A DNA stretch of 64,000 nucleotides, from the NCBI GenBank assembly GCA_037893225.1, contig JAZGUH010000195.1:992001-1056000 (forward strand), given 5' to 3'. How positions within the stretch are numbered: the first letter of the stretch is position 1; every line of letters starts with the position of its first letter. The position numbers and the translations under genes are program-made. The notes under the pieces were generated by a model, which was given only the letters and a program-made list of their open reading frames with translations, did not search any database and was not told where the DNA came from. The stretch comes from Hippasteria phrygiana. Taxonomy: Eukaryota > Echinodermata > Asteroidea > Valvatida > Goniasteridae. Shown here piece by piece: positions 55,286 to 64,000 of this stretch.

Positions 55286-55676
55286 GTTTACTTATCTGGT
55301 CATGGCCAAGCTCACTTGGCCTAGCTCACTTGGCCCCAGTAAAATCAGCTCAGGGTCATTTGTACCCTTGCCCACCCACCTATTAAGTAAAATCGTTCAG
55401 CCTGGTCCTGGAGAAACTGACCTATAGCTTAAACCAAAATTAAAAGGTGGCTTTTATGGGTGCTTTCGATTTAAACTTTGAAAATAAAACCTTGCCTAAT
55501 GTTAGGCAAGGAAATAACAACCTACAATGTACTAGGCCTGTAGCCTACATGCATATTGACATGATTCATGACCAGTTAACATGGTTGCAAATAATTGACA
55601 GAATGATGTTTGGCCTTTAAAAGGAATAGCCTTAAAATAGGCCATGTTTGCTTTAATTGTTGGCATACACTTTGGC
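55286..55676. other. Intronic stretch with small palindrome
   Basis: CCTTGCCTAA TG TTAGGCAAGG at 55490-55511 is a perfect 10-bp-arm hairpin. No gene. Confidence 0.6.
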
Positions 55677-56175
55677 CTACCTTCTGTTAATTCCTGCATG
55701 TCCATCCAGTCTCAGATTGACCACGTCTTCAACGGCGCCACCATTGAAAGACCGGCATCCACAGTCGAAGTCACAAGCTCTGTGTAGTTCCGTATCGTGA
55801 TCATCGGCGATGACGTCCTCCAGTAGGTGTTCCACATGGCGGAGTCTGGCATCAGCTTCCACGGGTGGTCCATCTTCGTCTTCTTCCCCGCTGTCGTTCC
55901 TACCTACATGTATGGATAAAATCTGCCTCTGCTCGGCCAGCCTCGGGTACTGGTGTAGCAGTACCCGAGGCGTCACCATGGTCACTATCATCATCGTCGG
56001 ATGTGTCAAAGTCTTCGTCGTTGTCCACAAAAAAATAAACTAATTGTGTCGGGGCATCTTCGTCTGCACGAGAGAGGCCACCTAAGTTAGCATCTCGTGC
56101 GGAGTTCAGAGCTCGTCGTAAGTCATTGTCAGGTCGCGAGGTCAAGTCTGTAAAGTATGTCATTAAACTTAACAA
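55677..56175 (-). other. GC-rich acidic open-frame region, unidentified
   Basis: Two overlapping minus-strand frames, 56175-55900 (ending in a run DEDFDTSDDDDSDHGD and more) and 56030-55677 (ACDFDCGCRSFNGGAVEDVV). Composition is far more GC-rich than the flanks. A donor-like AAG/GTAGGC follows at 55677. It may be one exon of an unknown or transposon-derived gene with a frameshift. I do not recognise the protein. Confidence 0.3.
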
Positions 56176-56329
56176 TTAACAAAAAAGATAACTCTAAGAA
56201 GTATCGGAACAATCAACTAGTAATAACTACAACGATGGAACTCTTCACAAAGCGTGCAAATTCAGACTTTTCCTGGCTAGAATTTACGGTCAAGTCAGAA
56301 AGCTGGCAAATCGTGCATAGGCTAGGCAT

Positions 56330-56368
56330 GTACACGTACGTACGTACGTACGTACGTACGTACGTACT
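56330..56368. repeat. (ACGT)n microsatellite
   Basis: About nine self-complementary CGTA units, which can form cruciform DNA. Confidence 0.95.
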
Positions 56369-56479
56369 ATACACATGCCGCACGAAAAAGTTTCGACGCG
56401 CTTCATGCACGCAGATTGGACGAGCGCAGCCCCACGTCACGTATCTAAGTAAACAATCCAAACCGCGCATGTAATTTGC

Positions 56480-58009
56480 ATAACGATGGTCTAATGAAGG
56501 GGCTTTATTTTGCTTACAAAACCTACGTCACATATCTACATAAACAGTAAGAACCGCGCGCAAGCTGGCGTCCAATGAAATGGCTTTAATTTGCTTATGT
56601 AGGCCCAGTTCGTGAACGAGACATGGATTTTTACATGCAACAGAGACGATTTGTTTATCTCCTTTTGCAGCTTACTATAATTTGGCAGACGTCCACATGA
56701 TGATATCATTACTATAAATAGCAACACTAGGCAATGCTCTTTTATACGGTACCAAACTTCACGAACTGCTATTGATCGAACGGTATGAAAACATGCTCGG
56801 AATGTGGCCATTTTCTGTCTTCTTAACGATACACATACATGTACCATCGATTTTAGCCAAATAGGGACACACAGACACACTTAAAAAAAAACCTCTTTTT
56901 TATCATTGTTATTTATCTTTCTTACAAAAATAAATACAATAGGAGTAATCTTTGATACCTAGGCTATCCAAAAATGTAAAAACCCAAAATCGATGTATGT
57001 TTCACTTCAGGCGCTGATTACTCGGTTTTGACTTTTGGGGGACATGACTCATTTTGCCTCAGCAAATGTGATTGCAATAAGTTCCCGACTTATTGACCCA
57101 AATGGGGTAAATCTTACATAACGTTAAGTCAGTCTTTAATCTTTAAACCTGCCATAAAATGTGTACCTTCTTGGGATTTGTGCTGAATTCAGACAATACA
57201 CGTACTGTGTCATTAACAAAAGCCAAGTCAGCCATTAAAGTTCAGGACTTCCGCAAACATTTTGCTCCTTGAGAAATCACCTTCGACTATGAGAGGTGGC
57301 CAAAGTACTCGGCAAATTAGTGTCATGTCTTCCAGAACTTTTGTGGCAAATTATACATTTGTGTACTATCGCCATATTGAATGGGACAAAATTGAGGCAC
57401 TTGCATTGTAAGGATAATAACTCCATGACTATGACACTTCAGTGAGTTTGTCATAGCAAGAAATGAACTCAGATGGTGGATTGAAAATGTCAAATCCAAA
57501 CTACATGTACATGTACATGTACATGTAGCTTTTAAATGCTTGATTCCCAGACAAATGTAACTGTGTCATATGGTGCATCCCTACTAGGATGGGGTGCAGA
57601 ATGCAACGGACAATCTACATGTACTAGGGGCATTGGACCCCAAAAGAATCACAAAATCACATAAATTTGTTAGAACTACATGATTGCTGGGTTTTGGCTT
57701 TAATAAAGTCACTTTGCTCGAAATTGGAACACGCACACGTCGGATTATAAATGGACAATGTAATGGCAGTATGTTACATTAATCATATGGGTGGAATTCA
57801 TTCAAAGCCTTGCAATGATCATACAAAAGATATTTGCTTTTGGTGTATTGCAAGATATGTCTGGTTATTGGCATATCACATGTACCTGGAAAAATGAATG
57901 TGCAAGCTGACATTGAGTCCTGGTACACGAATGGCTATCGAATGGATGCTTAAGCTGCATTTATTTCAGCACTTGATAAACATATTTTTTACTCCAGACC
58001 TTGGGTCGT
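56480..58009. other. Intronic stretch
   Basis: No gene. A short (ACATGT)n run is at 57503-57528. Confidence 0.5.
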
Positions 58010-58230
58010 AATAATAAAAGCTAGCATTTGCTTTTACTACCAATTTTTATGCATTAACTAGCATCTGTATGAATAAAAAATTCATGAAGCAAATGCTTTT
58101 AAGTTTTACTGGAAAGCATTTGCTAAAAACCAAAAGTATTTACTTTTTGCTTTCTATCATTTGGTAGAATATTAGCATTTGCTTCATTTGGTATGAATAA
58201 AAAGGAGTAAATGTTTCAGATTTAAAATAT
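58010..58230. mobile_element. AAGCAAATGC fold-back element, copy 3
   Basis: GCATTTGCTTTT and AAGCAAATGC words in both orientations with TTTTTATGCATTAACTAGC near the left. Ends not defined. Confidence 0.45.
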
Positions 58231-60095
58231 TTACTAGTAATTTTTCAAGGTTGGGTCGGGGATGCCTTGAAAAAAGAGAAGCAAATACTAGTACGCAAAA
58301 TATGGGCTGTTATACTGTAGATGTGGTTACCCCCCTCCCCCCTTATTTTCAGAGTGCCTTTTTTTTTTTACTGGATTGGGTATATTTTGATCATGACTTA
58401 GGGAGAATTTAAATAGGTCTATAGAATTTTACTCTCTCGATCTCATATACCCTTATTTGTATTTCAAAGATGTATTGTGATTATATACAAACGTTACTTC
58501 AACGTTTTGAATGTTTGAAGGACATTACATATAGCATTTGCTAAGCATTTTTGGCGAAAAAGAGGAATTCTTGCTACGCATCAATTGTACATTTAGAGCA
58601 AAGACGATGGCAGTCATTGTAAGATGATGTTTCTTCCTTCATGTTTTTATATGTACAGCCCGGTACGGCAGTGCTGTGCCAAATGCCGAAAAGCCATTAG
58701 AACAGTCTATGAAGTATAGAATATCCACTTTGTTGAACAACGGATGATACAACATCTAAGACTACGCATAGGCCGTACGGGTAAGGGTTGAAAAAACAAA
58801 CGAATCGAAATGCGGAGTGGAATTGGCAAGTCAAAAGAGCATTTCTTTTAATTTACCTTTGTTTTCTATTAAAAAGTAAATTTTGATTTTCAATAAATTT
58901 CCTTGACCCACCCACCCACATTTTCGAAAAGAAATCGAATTTTTTAAACATTGAACATTTTGAATGGCCCCTCAACACGCGTCAATTATTGACTGGTACC
59001 GGATTAAGTGATATCACGCCCGGACTAGTAGAGAGAAAAAACACCCTCGGCGACAGAATGTCGGCAAAAACATGTAAATAACGGTGCTAATAACCTACGT
59101 GTTGGCATCTTGTATTACATTTGTAGTTGCATTATCAGAACAGGAATATTTTACTGAATAAAAAACCAAATTTTTTCGATGAAAAATAATCCCGCACCTA
59201 TAGGTCCAGTAAATTGTTTAAAATCCCGACGCGAACTGGTTAACGGTTTTTGTAGAATCCCAATCAAACATCGTAATTATACTTGTTTAATTTTAGGATT
59301 TTTCCTGGGTAACTTTTTGGTAAGTCTTGTTTTAGTAATTTTTAGGACCACCGATTTTCAGCGACAGGCCTAGGGAAAACAGAATTTGCCGAGCGTGGCA
59401 TACATGTAGTGTGAGTTTCGTCTCATAGTCAAAGGCCTTTGGCATTTCCTTGATTGCTACAATTGTGATTTTTGTTGACATCTTGCTTCTAACATCACAT
59501 CAATCCAATTTACAATGTTACCATTCTTGCATGTCAGACATAGTAGTTCACAAAGTAATGTCGAATTTATAACAAAAGTCAAGTCAGTTCAAGTTTGTGT
59601 TTACCACATCCCAAAATTACAAGTCGACCTTTGCCAAAGTCCACAAACCGCTCCCCAAAAGTAATGTGGTGATCGATGAGGTCCAAAGGATTGAATACCT
59701 ACAGACCATCCCTACGTCCTCTCCACTAGCTACAATGTACATGTAATTCATCAGTAGTGTCCTCATTGTAGGGCTTAAGAAAAAGGAAACAAAGATGGCA
59801 GATCTGCCTGAAGGAGGTGTGGGTATATTGGGTGCTATTTTTAACAATTCTTTATAGTGGATGGTACGTGCGTGTCAGTTATGGAATTACCTGCAGTTGA
59901 GGTAACTCATAATACAGTATGCAATGCAGCAGCTGACACAGAAACGTCATTTTTCTGGAGGGCGGGGTGGGGGTGGGAGGAGCAATAATTTGCTGTTCTT
60001 TCCCTCAAACTACATTTTGTTTTGTATTGTATTACGTCACAAGCGCAGTGAATTGATTCATTGAAGATTCTGTCGGAAGTAGAGTTTGAGTGTAC
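58231..60095. other. Intronic stretch
   Basis: No feature I can support. A 64-codon frame at 59179-59373 has one hydrophobic stretch but no other sign of being a gene. Confidence 0.5.
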
Positions 60096-60099
60096 AAAT

Positions 60100-60544
60100 G
60101 TGACCGGCTCTGCAAAAAGGGGTATTATGTCGCACTGTGTGAAAGCACACACAGGGCAGTTCTATGTGAAGTGGGCGAAAAAATCTTCACGCAAGTGATT
60201 TTTTTGTTTTTGGTTTGTTGGCTTTTGTTATATCTATATTTTCAGAATTTATTTTCAGAAACATAAATATTGATGAATAAAGATGAAAAAAATATATGTT
60301 GATAAAAATTACTTCTATCTGATTTCTTTGCACTTTTTGTGTTTAAAGGCCTGTATCTCTAAACACACTTCCGTTAAATTGGGAAAATAGGAGTATACAA
60401 ATGTCAAGATATCTCGAGAACACAAAATGCCACATGGGTCAAACCTACATCAAATTAAAGCTTAGGATGTGACAAATTCAACTATGTATATAACTCATTT
60501 TTCTAATTTTGCGACATAATAGCCCTTTTTGCAGAGCCGGTCAC
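60100..60544. mobile_element. 445-bp MITE upstream of QSOX exon 4
   Basis: Inverted ends of about 35 bp starting GTGACCGGCTCTGCAAAAAG, with one mismatch between them, flanked by AAAT (60096-60099, 60545-60548). AT-rich interior, no coding. It ends about 200 bp before exon 4. Confidence 0.85.
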
Positions 60545-60741
60545 AAATGTAGTTTCCGTTAAAGTGTCAAGCACTTTCATGTCAATCATACTACAAACAA
60601 CCAAGCTGGGGTTTTAGCCCTAACAAGCTGCGGGTAAAAGTGAATTTTGAATTGACTTGTGGTACATGTAGCAACATTTGCTCGGAAAAAATGTATAGGA
60701 TAATTGATCTAGAAGAGTTATTGCAATTGTTTGATTGACAG

Positions 60742-60844
60742 GGCCACGAGATGTGACACACCTAAGACATGCACTTATTGACCATATCTCAATGCAGAGC
60801 CAACAGGATACACCATCGCACTGGCCAATGCTGTCTCCAGTGAG
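60742..60844 (+). CDS. QSOX1: QSOX exon 4 (end of thioredoxin domain 1)
   Basis: A 103-bp exon after a TTTGATTGACAG acceptor and before a GTGGGT donor. Joined to the single base left from exon 3 it encodes RDVTHLRHALIDHISMQSQQ, then DTPSHWPMLSPV. Human QSOX1 has the comparable DVQTLRERLIDALESHHDTW, with a WP-containing stretch and a proline-rich link to domain 2. It ends in phase 2, and the next exon was not found before 64000. It lies in no long open frame and was recognised from protein similarity and splice sites. Confidence 0.8.
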
Positions 60845-60992
60845 GTGGGTACATCTGTAATAGTGAGGGTGAGATGTTGTGACCTGTGCATGTATGTATG
60901 TATCATGCAAATACACTATTTTTTGCACATGCAGGAAAGCAATTTGTTTTGTGCTTAGTGCTCACACTCCTTGTATGTCACTTCAGAATTGT

Positions 60993-61375
60993 TTATTTGT
61001 ACAGACTGCTAAATAAGCCACTTCGGTATTTCAACTGCGCATGTGCACAATGACATTTTATCCTGAATGACCCGCATGACCCTACGAGCGCGTGTGAATG
61101 CAAAAGATAGTTTGGTTTAATGGCCTTAAAGGATTTCTCAACTGCAGCAGTTGAGAGTTGCAACTTGTTGTTGTTGTTGTTGTTTAAACTTGACACCAAG
61201 TCCATATACAGCTGATCGTGGGTCGGGTTGTGATGTAATCCGTCTTGATCAAAGCACCCATAAAACTGGTTTAACTCGTAAGAAAACTGCTTAGGATCAC
61301 CAGCTAGCACATTCAACTTGTTGCGCTGAGTGTACCCTGTAATGTCCTTCATGGCATCCCATGCAGCTTTAGGGT
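60993..61375 (-). pseudogene. CR1/Rex1-type LINE linker fragment
   Basis: The minus strand reads AAWDAMKDITGY-like sequence (MKDITGYTQRNKLNVL) and FSYELNQFYGCFD, the stretch between endonuclease and RT in CR1/Rex1-type LINEs. It contains an (AAC)n run at 61165-61182 coding asparagines. Both main domains are missing. Confidence 0.6.
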
Positions 61376-61681
61376 TGCTATTTTAAAGTTTATCCTTCCA
61401 GCTTGTGAACATTTTCTAGCTCTATCACTATTTCTTTGCCCTTTGATTTCTCCTGTTATGGAGAATACTTTGTCACTGGGGCCACAAATCCCAAGCTTCG
61501 AGATCAGCAGGAAGTATTGTAAAGTCCTATGGGTATACTAAACTTTATGTATTCGAAAGATAAAACGACCCAAACACCGATCTTAAAGGGGCTGTGTCGT
61601 CATGATCATAGCAGGCTTGCGGCTGTACACTGAATCCCGAACTGATGAACGCAGATGAACCCAGTAACTTCAAATAATACC

Positions 61682-61765
61682 CCACGACCGCGCGCTGACC
61701 TACAGGGCGCGCGCGCGCTGACCTACAGGGCTCGCGCGCGCTGACCCACAGGGCGCGCGCGCCAG
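61682..61765. repeat. GC-rich minisatellite (GCGCGCTGACCTACAGGG)
   Basis: Three copies of a unit of about 28 bp made of GCGCGC and CTGACCTACAGGGC. Confidence 0.9.
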
Positions 61766-63109
61766 ATCAGATTACAAATGCAATGACTGCTGCATGCTTG
61801 ATCCTGTAGTTATGATACATACTGCATGTACAAGTATTTTGTATGTGTTTGTGCCACCAAAAATATACGATAGGCCTACAGTCGAACATAGTCCGTGACA
61901 CCCCACCCGCTAAACGCCAAAATGTACCATGACAGAACAAAACGAAAATAAGTAAATAAGTAAATCTGTATTTATAATTGTAAAATAAATAATGCACCAG
62001 CCCCTTCCTATACAAAAATAGAGTTGTAGGCCTATGTATCGAAATAAATTTCGACTAAAATCGGCTGTGCGTGCAATGATGAGCAAATCAAAGTAAAACA
62101 GCTACAATGTATACTGATGGCGATATTGAGTCCACGACCTTGTGTTACATTTGACGGCAGGAATTTATGGAAAGTTACATCATAAGAGTTATTTCAACAC
62201 TATCAAATAATAAACACAATAATAACAGTTATTACCAATAAATAATATACGCCAATGAAATGAGATTTCACCAGTGGCGAGTAAATCCGTGTCGAAAAGT
62301 AGGGATGATTATTGAATTTGTCAACGAAGTATTGCATCTTGAACTTTTTCTCAACGGGGGATACCCCCGCCCCAAACACCGCTTGAAATTTGAAACATCA
62401 CTTTGTGTACAATTTCCCCTTTTTAAATTTACGAAACAAAAAAGAAATACAAATCGGCGGGCCCCTGAACTCCTTCCCCGTGTTTACGCCACTGGCGCAC
62501 AGATCCCCACATCACTATGATAAAGATGACTACCGAAGAAACAAAGAAATAAGCACCCCGACAAATATTCAAACAACCCTAATTTTCACCTGTTTTGCAC
62601 GAATTATTCGCTTATTACTTTTTATGACATGAACAATTCACATACCGAGTACATGGATCGGATGTACTGTACATGTAATGTATGTACTGTACATGTTGAC
62701 TATACATTACATGTAGACTTGATGTGCGGAAATATTGTTTCACACAGCGAGTTGTTGACAAGTGCTATTGGAATAGCGACCAAGTGAAGTTGTTTCAGCT
62801 CCATCTATCAACTGTTAAACAAAAAAAATGTACTTCTAAGTTCTAGATTTAATTTTTTTTCGCTGCTAAAGAACTGTCTGCAGCCACAACCCCTCTTTTA
62901 GTAGCATGATAATTGTGTTATTAAAGTGACGGGTCAAAATAAGCCTGAAGCTTTTTATCGACCTAAGTTTACAAGCAAGATACGAACAAGATACATCCAA
63001 ATGAATGTACACATAATACATAGACCCTTTTACGGATACCCCGCCTGTGGGATTTTGTGTACAAAATTTAGCGCGAACTGTCCCACAGCGACAAGACACG
63101 TTGCAGTTT
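61766..63109. other. Interior of the 2.2-kb TTAA element
   Basis: No recognisable coding sequence. ACATGT-type words near 62655-62715. Confidence 0.5.
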
Positions 63110-63330
63110 TGCTGTGCACATTGTCGTACTTCCCTAATACGTCCGAGGACAAAGCTTTGTGTTTCCTTTTGTTCCCTTGATATAACCAAACCCCATAGAC
63201 TAAGCACGTATCCTTACGTTCGAGGACCGATTTCAACAAAAGACTCTACGTTCGAGGACTGAAAGGTTTCTTTGTGTTTCCTTTCTTCTCTTGTCCTCGG
63301 AGATATATACAGTGCACGTACACATTTACA
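63110..63330. mobile_element. MITE, TCCGAGGACAA family, copy 3
   Basis: TCCGAGGACAA at 63142-63152 and its inverse at 63291-63301. Flanks extend the match to copy 2 (GTCGTACTTCC; GATATATACAGTGCACGTAC). Confidence 0.75.
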
Positions 63331-64000
63331 TGGACAAGCACCCCGTGTGCCGAGTCGTCCTCTCTGGCAAGAGTTTCGGCATGTACATGTCATAGGTTCT
63401 CCAGCGTAAGGTTCTACTTCTATATCGCCAACCTCCAATTCTATGCAACTTTCAGACAAATATTCCATGGCACTTGTGTACATGTGAATGAAATTTTATG
63501 AAATATACAGATGAAATTTGAACGTTTTTTCTAATAATCTTACTCTTAGAGAACTGAGTGCCACGATGTGTGCTACTTGTTTATAATATACGTGTACACG
63601 TATGTGTATTTCAGTACGCAGACGCTGGACATGCGTGCGTGTTCCAGGGGGTGTAGTTTCCAAAAGCCAATTCTCAGAACAGCCATAACAAACGGATGGA
63701 GGTTAAAAATAGCACATAACCGAAATGAAGCGCAAGGGGGCGCACTCCAATATTCGATTCGTTAACGCGAGATGGCGCGACGACACAGCCCCTTTAAGTT
63801 AAGACGCATTGTTTAAGATTAAGATGCATTGGAGACATCTCAAGTGTGGTTAAGGATTGGGAGCGAGTTAAGATGAGTAACTTTTCTCAAAATGCATCTT
63901 AGCTTTTTGTGGAATCAGCTGCAAGCTTTTAACAAGAACAGGCTCACTGATTATGTTATTGTAAATTGTTTTTGATTGCATTATTCACTCCATTTTTATT

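Larger units (their letters stand above)
38563..60741 (+). other. QSOX1: QSOX intron 3
   Basis: A 22.2-kb intron inferred from phase 1 on both sides. It holds hairpin elements, SINEs, a DIRS/Ngaro-like element, a Penelope element and an L2-like LINE. Confidence 0.75.
61587..63793. mobile_element. TTAA-flanked element, 2.2 kb, Kolobok-like
   Basis: Exact inverted ends AGGGGCTGTGTCGTC sit inside TTAA on both sides (61583-61586, 63794-63797). Target and purine start match the THAP-bearing TTAA elements in this window, but the ends differ in sequence and no THAP or transposase frame is seen. A nested MITE lies at 63110-63330. Confidence 0.75.

Noticed and set aside
59179..59373. 64-codon frame with a hydrophobic helix
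   Set aside because: Only one weak feature, no splice context, no homology, in an AT-rich intron where such frames are expected.
60845..64000. QSOX exon 5
   Set aside because: I looked for a phase-2 acceptor followed by a domain-2-like peptide and found none; it probably lies beyond the window.

Overview
The window looks like a stretch of a large, repeat-rich genome from a marine invertebrate, most probably a non-vertebrate deuterostome (echinoderm, hemichordate or lancelet). The reasons are spliced genes with GT-AG introns, AT-rich non-coding DNA full of short ACATGT runs, and a mixture of element types typical of those animals: Kolobok-like (TTAA) and Harbinger DNA transposons, CR1/L2-type LINEs, a Penelope element, a DIRS/Ngaro-like tyrosine-recombinase retroelement, a Polinton remnant, tRNA-headed SINEs and many fold-back MITEs. 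The species cannot be fixed from the sequence alone.

The one convincing host gene is the 5' part of a quiescin sulfhydryl oxidase (QSOX) gene on the + strand. Four coding exons are recognisable: 12166-12436, 18118-18218, 38517-38562 and 60742-60844. Their splice phases fit one another, and together they encode the signal peptide and first thioredoxin domain with its CGHC active site. The gene runs off the right edge. Its introns are about 5.7, 20.3 and 22.2 kb and hold nearly everything else.

Layout. 1-6.8 kb: degenerate tandem repeats, a 270-bp near-perfect palindrome, a broken THAP-domain exon, and a 1.39-kb TTAA-flanked element that encodes only a THAP domain. 6.85-7.6 kb: a RecQ-like helicase fragment split by a precisely excisable MITE. 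7.7-12.1 kb: AT-rich DNA, a tRNA-derived SINE, a GC-rich stretch, and a 796-bp element with perfect 37-bp inverted ends just upstream of QSOX. Intron 1 (12.4-18.1 kb): two oppositely oriented arrays of one 17-bp satellite, a truncated TTAA/THAP element, and a Polinton remnant in which a PolB fragment abuts an antisense capsid-protein fragment. Intron 2 (18.2-38.5 kb): a CR1/L2-type LINE split by a MITE, a 2.8-kb inverted-repeat element filled with CCTGTGGTA repeats, a Harbinger transposase pseudogene carrying a TTAA/THAP element in one intron, and a 1.15-kb unit in three tandem copies. Intron 3 (38.6-60.7 kb): hairpins, a DIRS/Ngaro-like retroelement with a hydrolase domain, a SINE, an unidentified repeat-type protein, and a Penelope element interrupted by a nearly complete L2-like LINE with a 2A-like motif. 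After exon 4: a LINE fragment and a 2.2-kb TTAA-flanked element.

Apart from QSOX, almost all coding matter is mobile-element protein, mostly broken by frameshifts, stops or nested insertions. The nested insertions give relative ages: L2 is younger than Penelope, one MITE is younger than the LINE at 20-23 kb, another is younger than the helicase copy, and the TTAA element at 31.6 kb sits inside an intron of the Harbinger gene.
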